Counted from the first letter of the stretch, positions 1 through 7,440 are shown. The stretch is DNA of 24,092 nt from Nemertoderma westbladi (GCA_032718475.1 JAUCBJ010000007.1:1-24092), one strand, 5' to 3'. Program-made: numbers and translations. The notes: generated by a model from the letters alone, not told the origin.

Positions 1-112
1 TCTCTGATCCATATTCTGGCCTACTCAGTGGGCCTATGCAGTACAGCAGTATGCGTCGTGTGGCCACACGATTTATCCAGCTGTACTCATATGCCCCCCT
101 CTCGCTACTAAC
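1..112. other. unassigned edge sequence
   Basis: No coding region or motif is recognised. The stretch precedes the repeat array and, by position, would be the 3' part of E1 on the minus strand. It does not match the corresponding 3' parts of A or B by eye, so it could be E1-specific sequence or host flank. Confidence 0.3.
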
Positions 113-836
113 TCTACTTACTACTAACTAATATCTATATCTTATTTACCCCTTTTACCTCTTACTCTCTCTCTCTAACTAATGGTACTACGTACCCTCT
201 AACTCTAACTCTAACTAGGTACTACGTACCTACTAACTCTAACTCTATCGGTACTACCTACCCTCTAACTCTAACTCTAACTAGGCATTACGTACCCTCT
301 AACTCTAACTCTAACTAGGTACTACGTACCTACTAACTCTAACTCTAACTAGGTACCACGTACCTACTAACTCTAACTCTAACTAGGTACCACGTACCTA
401 CTAACTCTAACTCTATCGGTACTACCTACCCTCTAACTCTAACTCTAACTAGGCATTACGTACCCTTTAACTCTAACTCTAGGTACTACGTACCTACTAA
501 CTAACTAACTCTAGGTACTACGTACCTACTAACTCTCTAACTCTAACTCTAACTAGGTACTACGTACCTACTAACTCTAACTCTATCAGTACTACGTACC
601 TACTAACTCTCTAACTCTAGGTACTACGTACCTACTAACTCTAACTCTAGGTACTACGTACCTACTAACTAACTAACTCTAGGTACTACGTACCTACTAA
701 CTCTCTAACTCTAGGTACTACGTACCTACTAACTAACTAACTCTAGGTACTACGTACCTACTAACTAACTAACTCTAGGTACTACGTACCTACTAACTAA
801 CTAACTCTAGGTACTACGTACCTACTGACTCTCTAA
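113..836. repeat. array of CTAACT-type simple repeat and about 20 ggtactacgtacc mini-palindromes
   Basis: The background is runs of ctaact/ctctaact. About every 30-40 bp it is interrupted by the 13-mer ggtactacgtacc or a close variant, which can fold as GGTAC-TAC-GTACC. Variants include ggtaccacgtacc (loop change only, near 351 and 385), ggtactacctacc (stem broken, near 250 and 418) and ggcattacgtacc. A higher-order unit of 168 bp is visible: the atcggtactacctacc variant recurs at 247 and 415 in the same context. The array lies 3' of the E1 coding frame on the minus strand. Similar units occur in A (about 4990-5310) and B (about 19860-20120), so this is part of the element family rather than a chance satellite. 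Confidence 0.9.
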
Positions 837-869
837 CTATTATTTTTATTTTATTTTATTTTTATTTGT

Positions 870-922
870 GTGGGAAGGGCGTCTCGCCCTCAATCCCACC
901 CCCCTCAGTCCAAAACTTGGAC
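870..922 (-). promoter_or_regulatory. two adjacent conserved stem-loops in the E1 3' region
   Basis: The first hairpin (870-899) pairs gtggga with tcccac and gggcg with cgccc around a tct loop. The second (908-922) pairs gtccaa with ttggac. The same pair sits at 5412-5464 in A and 20198-20251 in B. In E1 they are downstream of the stop codon, whereas in A and B they overlap the last codons. Conservation across three diverged copies suggests an RNA structure with a role in the transcript. That role is inference. Confidence 0.6.
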
Positions 923-994
923 GACTAAACTCCACTCTAACTCCAATTTAAGGTGCCCCTTCTAGAAGACAGGTAACACCTCTGCCCGCGCCTT

Positions 995-3661
995 TTACGG
1001 ATCTAACTCTTCCATCCGAGTCCAACCTGTTGGACAACTCAACGACCCAAGGGGTGATTCCTCCAGCAGGCAACTCTCCCACTGCCCCCCTATAGGTTCT
1101 CTAATTCTTCGCTCCGCTCTCCTTGTCAATTCGATAGGTGGTCTTTTCTCCTGTTTTGGCAAATGCTGTCTCCTATTTATGTTTCTGATCTCGTGGTCGT
1201 CCCTTGGCGGCAAAGTGCCACCCTTCAACGTGTCACCCGGCGGTATAATGCCGCCCCTGTTCTTCTCCTTAATCTTAGATGCCACCTCTGTTGGCCTCCC
1301 CCTTAATATGTGTGCTGGCATTAAAGGCTTCAACGACCCCCGTTCGTCCTTCGGTATACACGATGTCTGCCCATGTAATGCCCCCTCGCACTCTGTCGGT
1401 TCCGCGTGCGTACACAGCACGCCTCCTACTCTCCCACCTCCTTTGTCCACCATATGTTTATTCATGGGCTTCTCTGCCCCTGGTCTGATCGTCTCACATC
1501 TTCTCCCTTTCCCTCTTGTATTCTTAGTCGGCTTCCCCCTTGTCGGTATGCCTCTCAACCGGACCGGCGTCTCTTCCGGACGCTCCTCTGGACACTCCAC
1601 CAGACACTTCTCCGGTTTGTCCTCCCGACACTCCACCGTCCGCTCCTCTCCATCTCCATACCGATACTTGCTGGGACCCTTATTCCAACCCATCGTCTCC
1701 AGATCTTCTGCATCCATACCATTCTCCTCCGCCCACTCTCTTGGTGTTGCTTCTACTTCTAGCTGTCTACCACTATTGCCCATCTCTGACCTCTCCTCTA
1801 TCTCGTCGGTTCCTGGCACCATGCATCCTGAACTCTCGGACACATTGAATGGTATATTACTCTTAATTGGGCCTGTCAGTGTCCACCCGAATGGTGTCAA
1901 TATTGCCACCGGGTCACTCTGCTTGTCTTCGCCGAAGACCGTCTGCATTCTCTCGTGGGCCGTTGGGCAGTCCATGCCTACTATGATGGATACCTTCCTA
2001 ACGTCCACGTCTGGGATTGAGAAGTCAATGTTGTCCAGGAATTTGTATTGCTCAACCTCGATGTTGGTTGGCCGCCTGGCATTGATGTTGATTGACTCTA
2101 TTACTTGGATGGGGTCGATGGTTGCCCCATAATCGCATCCTGGTGCCACTGCCGCAATTGCGCACCGTCCTGTCCTCATCTCTAGGACCTCGTCTTTGCT
2201 AGAGATGGTTGTCACCGCCATCCTGCTTGGCCTCGTTCTCAACCCTATTTCTTCGGCTACCCATTCCTCAACTAATGTGAAGGCAGCTCCACTATCAACC
2301 AGCATTAGTGTTGTTACTGATCGATTGCCTTCTCCGATCACTCGCACCGGTACTACTCCAAGTAACACCGTGCCTCTTTTCTTCGCCCCTATCGTGCTCG
2401 TTGCCATCGTTTGGCCTCTCCTTTGGCCAAACTTGACCGGCTTCTCTTGGCATTCCCTGGCCTTGTGTCCACTCTTCACACATCGCGAGCAGATTTTATT
2501 GCTCGACGCGTAATCTATCTGGTCTTGCCTCGGTAGCGCCTGCCAGTACCTGCAGTTCATGGTTTTATGAAGCGCATTTGCGTGTAACTGGCATTTGCTC
2601 TTTGGGTCGTAGCCCTCTTTATACAATGCGTTGCGTATCGCAGTTGTATTCGTACCAAAGTCCCTACTATTCTTATTGACTGGATTTGGCCTACTGGACG
2701 TACTGGGGTTATGTTTATTCATGTTGTTATTGTTCCCCTGTCCGTCCCTTGATGTTGTCTTATCTTCGTTTGTCTGTGGACTTGCAGTCCCCTGCGTCGC
2801 TGCATATGGCAATGATTGCCTGAGTCTCGGTAACGCGTTCGATGTGTTGTGCTCTGGTTTTGGTCTATGGTAGTCTGTCTTTGGTCCCTTTCCCAGGCTG
2901 TCTTCGCTATAGACTGGGTCAGTTATTAGTTCAGCCTCGTAATTTAAGAAGTTTGACATTTCTTCTAAACCTGGTTCCGCACCCTTCTTATCTCGAGTGG
3001 AGAAAGCGATCTTCCTCCATTTGTTGCGCAGCCAGCTCGGTAGTGCCTGCGCTATCGTGGTGATGTTGTTGGACGCGTTGAGCTCGTATGGCGCGTCTAG
3101 CGTCTTCAGCACGATCAGCGCCTTCTCGACTTTGTTAGCAAACGTCTTAATGCTAACGGGATTATCCTGTAGGCCACCCGATGTTATGCCTCTCAGCGTC
3201 TGCCTGATGATCTTGGCCGGGTGCCCGTATTCCCTATCCAGTGCCCGCCATGCTGTCGTGAAGCCGCCCTCTATTCCCTGATATTGCCTCACGATGTCGT
3301 ATGCTGGGCCTCCCGTGTACACTTGTAGATACTTTAGGCACTCCGCCTGCGTCAAGTTTTTTGTTAGTATTTCGTTACTATACATTCGCCGAAACTGTAA
3401 GTATTCTTCCGGCCTGCTCCCATCGAATTTGAACGGTTCCACGGGTGGTAATTCGATCCTTGTTTTCAACGCATCGATCAACGTGGCCATCCCCATTGCC
3501 TGCGCTTCTAATGGATTCGACGGGTGCTGTATAGTTTCCCCTGTCTGGTGCGGTTCGTCCGTCCTATTTCTTGATCTTCTCTGACTCGGATATGTCATCG
3601 GGGGTAGCGGCCCCCTCCATATGTCTGTATCACACGACCTGTTTTCATCTAGGGGTCTCAT
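995..3661 (-). CDS. BEL/Pao-type Gag-protease polyprotein without reverse transcriptase (E1)
   Basis: The frame is open up to 3742, but codons upstream of the ATG at 3661 are LTR and polypurine-tract palindrome, so I take 3661 as the start. Numbering from 3742: a DUF1759-like Gag block lies at about 86-275. A Cys/His cluster follows (C384, H387, H392, C397), then a zinc knuckle CX2CX4HX4C (C418, C421, H426, C431). The protease has its catalytic LVDSGAA motif at D483 and a later IIVGMDCP segment, as in DUF1758 proteases of BEL/Pao elements. Family members normally continue into reverse transcriptase. Here the protein ends in an Arg/Glu/Pro-rich linker and a C-terminal domain (about 745-915) shared with A and B. 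It probably forms particle structural proteins and matures them. The long open frame suggests a fairly young copy. Confidence 0.8.
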   Translation of the reverse strand: MRPLDENRSCDTDIWRGPLPPMTYPSQRRSRNRTDEPHQTGETIQHPSNPLEAQAMGMATLIDALKTRIELPPVEPFKFDGSRPEEYLQFRRMYSNEILTKNLTQAECLKYLQVYTGGPAYDIVRQYQGIEGGFTTAWRALDREYGHPAKIIRQTLRGITSGGLQDNPVSIKTFANKVEKALIVLKTLDAPYELNASNNITTIAQALPSWLRNKWRKIAFSTRDKKGAEPGLEEMSNFLNYEAELITDPVYSEDSLGKGPKTDYHRPKPEHNTSNALPRLRQSLPYAATQGTASPQTNEDKTTSRDGQGNNNNMNKHNPSTSSRPNPVNKNSRDFGTNTTAIRNALYKEGYDPKSKCQLHANALHKTMNCRYWQALPRQDQIDYASSNKICSRCVKSGHKARECQEKPVKFGQRRGQTMATSTIGAKKRGTVLLGVVPVRVIGEGNRSVTTLMLVDSGAAFTLVEEWVAEEIGLRTRPSRMAVTTISSKDEVLEMRTGRCAIAAVAPGCDYGATIDPIQVIESININARRPTNIEVEQYKFLDNIDFSIPDVDVRKVSIIVGMDCPTAHERMQTVFGEDKQSDPVAILTPFGWTLTGPIKSNIPFNVSESSGCMVPGTDEIEERSEMGNSGRQLEVEATPREWAEENGMDAEDLETMGWNKGPSKYRYGDGEERTVECREDKPEKCLVECPEERPEETPVRLRGIPTRGKPTKNTRGKGRRCETIRPGAEKPMNKHMVDKGGGRVGGVLCTHAEPTECEGALHGQTSCIPKDERGSLKPLMPAHILRGRPTEVASKIKEKNRGGIIPPGDTLKGGTLPPRDDHEIRNINRRQHLPKQEKRPPIELTRRAERRIREPIGGQWESCLLEESPLGSLSCPTGWTRMEELDP

Positions 3662-3721
3662 GATAGCATGGGGGGGAGTGTTAGCGGAATTGGATAAGCT
3701 AACACTCCCCCCCATGCTATC
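3662..3721. repeat. 60-bp perfect inverted repeat (24-bp arms) at the E1/element A junction
   Basis: Arms 3662-3685 and 3698-3721 are exact reverse complements around a 12-bp loop. The inner part is the 26-bp LTR terminus of A (3679-3704, itself TGTTAGC...GCTAACA). The outer part is the A polypurine tract (3705-3713) plus ATGCTATC, and its mirror image lies at 3662-3678. At the matching position in B (18500-18525) the LTR terminus instead continues into ordinary LTR sequence. The mirrored half is therefore specific to this junction and coincides with the point where E1 similarity to A and B stops. Confidence 0.9.
3705..3713 (-). promoter_or_regulatory. polypurine tract of element A
   Basis: On the minus strand this reads GGGGGGGAG and directly abuts the LTR start TGTTAGC. 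That is the position of the plus-strand primer in LTR retrotransposons. The identical tract stands at 18526-18534 in B. Confidence 0.8.
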
Positions 3722-3790
3722 TTCCCGGTAAGAAGATAGCATCCAACTAAAGTGCGCTACAATTCCGCTGGATCCCGATCTAGCATCGGG
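3714..3790. repeat. cluster of stem-loops just inside the 3' end of element A
   Basis: Hairpin 3714-3742 has 11-bp arms (ATGCTATCTTC / GAAGATAGCAT). Hairpin 3774-3790 pairs CCCGAT with ATCGGG. In addition, agcggaattg at 3683-3692, inside the LTR terminus, is the exact reverse complement of caattccgct at 3760-3769, which would enclose the first hairpin. B keeps both hairpins (18535-18563 with 12-bp arms, 18595-18611), with loop changes only. Confidence 0.7.
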
Positions 3791-4043
3791 TGTGGGGTGG
3801 GTTATTTTCTTTCTCGGAGTCGGCTTTCCAGGCCGCTCCCTATGGGTATGATGTCACTACCCTCTGGCGTCTCGTGTCGGGCCGATCGTGCGCTTCTCTC
3901 ACACAATTTTTGTTTCCCCAACACTCTCACCACTCTAACTCCGCTCTCTGACTCAACTCGCTCTTACTCTCTCCCCACACCTGAATCGCACTCTAACTCT
4001 CTCGCCAACGGCTCCTCTCACTGCCACTCTCTAAGGCCCTGAC
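3791..4043 (-). other. conserved 3' non-coding segment of element A
   Basis: No coding potential is supported. The sequence closely parallels 18612-18895 of B, including a stretch around tatgggtatgatgtcactacc, and then grades into the CTAACT-type repeats. Confidence 0.6.
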
Positions 4044-5345
4044 CTCTAATGCTATCCCTGTGCTATCATACTATCTACCTACTGCTTACTAACTCTAACT
4101 ATCTAACTAACTCTGCTAACTACTAACTCTCACTACTTCTAGCTCTAACTGAGAGCCTCTAACTTTCTACTGACTCTAACTCTCTACTAAGTCTAACTAA
4201 CTCCTACTAACTTTCTTGTTCTACTAACTCTACTTGACTCCTCTGAGTCTACCAACTCTGCTAACTAGCTCTACTAACTCTACTCCACTAGCTCTGCTAA
4301 CTCTACTCCACTAGCTCTGCTAACTCTACTAACTAGCTCTACTAACTCTACTCCACTCTTCTAACTACGTGGCGCTTGCGGTGCCCACAACCATTCTACT
4401 ATCTGGCACCCTATGTGCTCTTCTGCTACTCAACTACCTCTCTAGCTCTACTACCTGGCACCCTATGTGCCCTCTCTGCTCTACTCTACTATCTGGCACC
4501 CTATGTGCCCTCTCTACTACACTACTACCTCTCTAACTCTACTACCTGGCACCCTATGTGCCCTCTCTACTACTCTACTCTATCTCTAACTCTCTAACTC
4601 TACTACCTGGCACCCTATGTGCCCGTCTCTACCACTCCTCTACTCCCCCTTTACGTCTCATCGCCTACACGTGACGCTCTGAGTGCCGGCAGAGTGGGTA
4701 CGTTAATTATGTGAGCTACTACTGACTCTACTAACTCTACTAACTCTCTACTAACTCTCTTAACTCTCTACTCTTCTACTTATGTGGCGCTTGCGGTGCC
4801 CACAACCACTCTACTATCTGGCACCCTATGTGCCCTTCTACTACTCAACTACCTCTACTACTAACTCCTTTTGTGCCCGGCACCTCTCGTGCCCGGCACC
4901 CACCCTAATTAACATACCCTGCTCTAACATCAAACACGTCATCACGCCCGTGCCCCATTAAGTTCAACGCATTCCCTACTAACTCTAACTACCTCTAGGT
5001 ACTACGTACCTACTAACTCTCTAACTCTAGGTACTACGTACCTACTAACTCTAACTCTGACTAGGTACTACGTACCTACTAACTCTCTAGCTCTCTCTAC
5101 TAGCTAGCGGTACTACGTACCTTCTTACTCTTACTAACTCTCTAACTAATGGTACTACGTACCCTCTAACTCTAACTAACTCTAGGTACTACGTACCTAC
5201 TAACTCTCTAACTCTAGGTACTACGTACCTACTAACTCTAACTCTGACTAGCGGTACTACGTACCCTCCTACTAACTCTTCTACTAACGGTACTACGTAC
5301 CACCCTTTAACTAACTAACTAACTAACTAACTCTTACTACCTAAC
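4044..5345. repeat. 3' array of element A: CTAACT background with three kinds of mini-hairpin
   Basis: The left part (about 4044-4370) is degenerate ctaact/ctctact repeat. From about 4400 to 4625 a unit containing ggcaccctatgtgcc (GGCAC-CCTAT-GTGCC) recurs roughly every 50-60 bp and reappears near 4815. Two copies of gtgcccggcac (GTGCC-C-GGCAC) lie near 4875-4900. A gtggcgcttgcggtgcccac unit occurs near 4370 and 4783. From 4990 to 5310 about nine ggtactacgtacc units follow. Two unique islands (about 4665-4720 and 4905-4990) are conserved in B at 19449-19505 and 19620-19705. No ORF here is convincing. Confidence 0.85.
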
Positions 5346-5358
5346 TTCTACCTACTCT

Positions 5359-5464
5359 ATTATTTAATTATTTTCTTATTTTTAATTAAATAATTATTTT
5401 ATATCTTGTGCGTGGGAAGGGCGTCTCGCCCTCATTCCCACCCCCTCAGTCCAAAACTTTGGAC
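5359..5464 (-). promoter_or_regulatory. three consecutive stem-loops at the end of the A coding region
   Basis: An AT-rich hairpin (5359-5370 pairing exactly with 5383-5394, 12-bp arms) starts at the stop codon of the last reading frame. It is followed on the minus-strand 5' side by the GC-rich hairpin 5412-5441 and the hairpin 5449-5464 (7-bp arms). B has the same set at 20145-20156/20169-20180, 20198-20227 and 20236-20251. E1 keeps the last two. A transcript-end, packaging or stability structure is plausible but unproven. Confidence 0.6.
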
Positions 5465-6359
5465 GACTAAAAACTCTCACGTGCCCCTTCTTCCGGTAGG
5501 CACTCTCCTGCTGCTCTCCTATACGTCCTTTAACTCTTCGCCACACTCTCTTCGGTGCCACCTTTGCTGGCCTCCCCCTTCGTATGTGCGCTGGCATTAG
5601 AGCCCTCGACGACCCCCGCTCGTCCCTCGGTATACGCGGTGTCTGCCCATGTAATGCCCCCTCGCACTGTGTCAGCCCTGCGTGTGTATGCAACACGCCT
5701 CCTTCTACTTTCCCGACTCCTTTGCTCATGGGCTTCTCTGCCCCTGGTCTAGTCCTTTCACATCCTCTCCCTTTCCAACACTCTCCGGATCTGTGTCCTT
5801 TTACCACACATCGATAACATAGTCCGTTTGCGTTTGTGTAGGCTACACGATCTCGTTTGGGCAACGCTTGCCAGTACTTGCAACTCCTGGTCTTATGGGT
5901 TCCGTCCCGATGTAATTGACATTGAAATCCTGGATTATAGCGTTTCCTGTATAGTCCTTCACGTATCGCGCTTAGGTTTATATGTACCGATTTAATGTTT
6001 TGGTTGTCTAGACTCGGCCTACTGGGTATATTGGGATTGTTTTTATTTACGGTGTTACTTTCTTTCTGTCCCTGCCACGGTGTGGCCCTGCTACCACCTA
6101 ACTGTGGACTAGCAGTCCCCTGTACGGCCGCGTGTGGTATCGACTGTCCGCACGACCTTCTCTCGTCCAAGGGGTCCGATGTTCTTGCTCCTATTGGGGT
6201 ATATTGTTGATATTGTGATGGGGGAATGTCACCCTGTCCCCCCCCACCCGGTATGTTTGGTACTGGGGTTGATGTTAATATATTGGGGCCCATACATCTA
6301 TCTCCAATAACTCCCCCCCTCCCCTGGATATATGTTATGTCCCTGTGTATTATAGTCAT
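5394..6359 (-). CDS. Element A polyprotein, C-terminal part: zinc-finger region and conserved C-terminal domain
   Basis: This is the third frame of the A coding region. It joins the previous frame at a seven-C homopolymer near 6311-6318, so the first codons are out of the original frame. It carries the Cys/His cluster (CQLH...HKTRSC) and a zinc knuckle CYRCVVKGHRSGEC at 5819-5778, both aligning with E1. Immediately after the knuckle the sequence passes through a KGR join to the C-terminal domain (GAEKPM...CEGALHGQTP...LMPAHIRRGRP). In E1 about 310 residues including the protease lie between these points. The stretch PLDERRSC then GQSIPHAAVQGTASPQ likewise joins sequence that in E1 is separated by the DUF1759 block. 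Nucleic-acid binding by the knuckle is expected. The C-terminal domain is unknown to me. Confidence 0.65.
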   Translation of the reverse strand: MTIIHRDITYIQGRGGVIGDRCMGPNILTSTPVPNIPGGGGQGDIPPSQYQQYTPIGARTSDPLDERRSCGQSIPHAAVQGTASPQLGGSRATPWQGQKESNTVNKNNPNIPSRPSLDNQNIKSVHINLSAIREGLYRKRYNPGFQCQLHRDGTHKTRSCKYWQALPKRDRVAYTNANGLCYRCVVKGHRSGECWKGRGCERTRPGAEKPMSKGVGKVEGGVLHTHAGLTQCEGALHGQTPRIPRDERGSSRALMPAHIRRGRPAKVAPKRVWRRVKGRIGEQQESAYRKKGHVRVFSRPKFWTEGVGMRARRPSHAQDIK

Positions 6360-7161
6360 GCTGCTGTACCGATATAGGCCTACCTACCTCTCGCCTACCT
6401 ACCGGTATGTACTTCGCGACTTCCGGGTTTAATCCCGTCGTTCGCGCTACCCCATCGCCTACTCTATCTCTCCCAGCATGGCCTATAATAGTATGTGCAG
6501 TAAGGCCTACAGTATGTCCTGCAGTCTGCATGTGCCCTTCCGAACCGAAGTTTATTCTTCGCGAATCTCGAATCTCCCCGCGACTGCCGTACTCTCGATC
6601 GGCAGCTATATCACGTCGGGAAGTTTCCCTTCGATCCCCTATCCTGCTCTCGTCTTCGTATTTGTACGTCGTGTACCCCTCTCTCGGCGTGTGATGCATC
6701 CCACCGGATCGCATCTCTCCGGGGCGACGGCAATCTCCCGGAGTCCGACCCCACTGACTCTCCGTTCTCATCTCGACTACCGACGGCTCGCTATCCGTCC
6801 TCGCACTCCTATCGTTCGTGGCGACACCTTTTCTACTATCTTCTCTTCTTCTCTTTTCTGTGTAGTATTCCGGCTCGTGAGGTCTCTCGTCGACCTCCCG
6901 GTTAAACTCCACTGTTCTTCTTCCCTCTTCTGGTCGGGCTCGACGCTTCGTCTGCCCTCTCGCGACGTCAACCTGCTTCTCTCTGCTCGATCGCACGCCG
7001 CTGGGGATACTCGCAATCCCCCTATTACTCTCCGTCGCCGGGTGTTGCGGTTTACCTGATTCGGCCCGCGCATTATCCGCTGACGGCTGTGGGACACTCT
7101 CTGCCCCCCCTCTCTCTCTACTAATCTCTCGCGGTGGGGTGCCCGCAGCCCCCCCCCCCAC
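6298..7161 (-). CDS. Element A polyprotein, middle part: Arg/Glu-rich, second frame
   Basis: A hydrophilic Arg/Glu/Ser-rich protein segment with no family I recognise. The choice of frame is supported by B, whose 21010-21948 frame aligns along its whole length (for example IASIPSGVRSSRE, GHMQTAGHTVGLTAHTIIGH, PISVQQHDYNTQGHN). It is linked upstream to the first frame through G-rich tandem repeats with variable homopolymer runs. Downstream it runs out of frame at the C7 tract near 6311, where B has a sequence one base shorter and stays open. The start shown is simply the first Met in frame. It is probably part of a single long Gag-like protein. Confidence 0.55.
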   Translation of the reverse strand: MGGGAAGTPPREISRERGGAESVPQPSADNARAESGKPQHPATESNRGIASIPSGVRSSREKQVDVARGQTKRRARPEEGRRTVEFNREVDERPHEPEYYTEKRRREDSRKGVATNDRSARTDSEPSVVEMRTESQWGRTPGDCRRPGEMRSGGMHHTPREGYTTYKYEDESRIGDRRETSRRDIAADREYGSRGEIRDSRRINFGSEGHMQTAGHTVGLTAHTIIGHAGRDRVGDGVARTTGLNPEVAKYIPVGRREVGRPISVQQHDYNTQGHNIYPGEGGSYWR

Positions 7162-7440
7162 CCGCCACTTCTAACTTCACTATCTCTTACTACACTTCTA
7201 CATCCTTCTTGTGGGGCATTCTCTGCCCCCCCTCTCTCGCCACTAATCTTATGTGGTGGGGCGCCCGTAGCCCCCCCCCACTCGCCACTTCTAACTTCAC
7301 TACCTCTTGCTACACTTCTACACCCCTCTTGTGGGGCATTCTCTGCCCCCCCTCTCTCGCCACTAATCTTTCGCGGTGGGGTGCCCGTAGCCCCCCCCCC
7401 CACCCGCCACATCTAACTTCACTATCTCTTACTTCGTCTC
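7092..7440. repeat. about 120-bp tandem repeat, three units, with long C/G runs
   Basis: Units begin with cacttctaacttcact at 7166, 7286 and 7408, giving periods of 120 and 122 bp. Each ends in a run of nine or more C. B has the same repeat at about 21865-22200 with periods of 123 and 124 bp. The period differences come mostly from C-run length. The coding frame changes within this array in both elements. Confidence 0.85.

Larger units (their letters stand above)
1..3661 (-). mobile_element. E1: BEL/Pao-derived LTR element, 5'-truncated fragment
   Basis: This is a minus-strand fragment of an LTR retrotransposon. It contains a Gag-protease frame (995-3661), conserved stem-loops (870-922) and a palindrome-rich array (113-836). 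Its zinc-finger segment, C-terminal domain and 3' stem-loops match elements A and B further right, so all three belong to one wider family. The 5' LTR and the coiled-coil N-terminal half found in A and B are missing. Similarity to A and B stops at about 3662, where a 60-bp inverted repeat begins. The 3' LTR, if any, lies left of the window. No reverse transcriptase, RNase H or integrase is present. The family assignment rests on protein motifs seen by eye. Confidence 0.8.

Noticed and set aside
113-836. CRISPR array
   Set aside because: The short palindromic repeat with spacers superficially resembles one, but the spacers are themselves simple repeats, spacing is irregular, no cas genes exist and the context is a metazoan retroelement.
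113-836. Telomeric repeat
   Set aside because: The minus strand contains TTAGAG-like runs, but the unit is irregular, interrupted by palindromes, and internal to three retroelement copies.
1179-2132. Plus-strand ORF of 317 codons opposite the E1 frame
   Set aside because: It is antisense to the protease-containing frame, is rich in Ser/Pro/Leu as expected from a complementary frame, and has no motif. The same holds for plus-strand frames over A and B (for example 7134-8069, 8139-8726, 21656-22489, 22614-23501).
4400-4625. Hammerhead-type ribozymes in the hairpin array, as in Penelope-like elements
   Set aside because: I found no CTGATGA...GAAA core next to the stems. The units are simple short palindromes.
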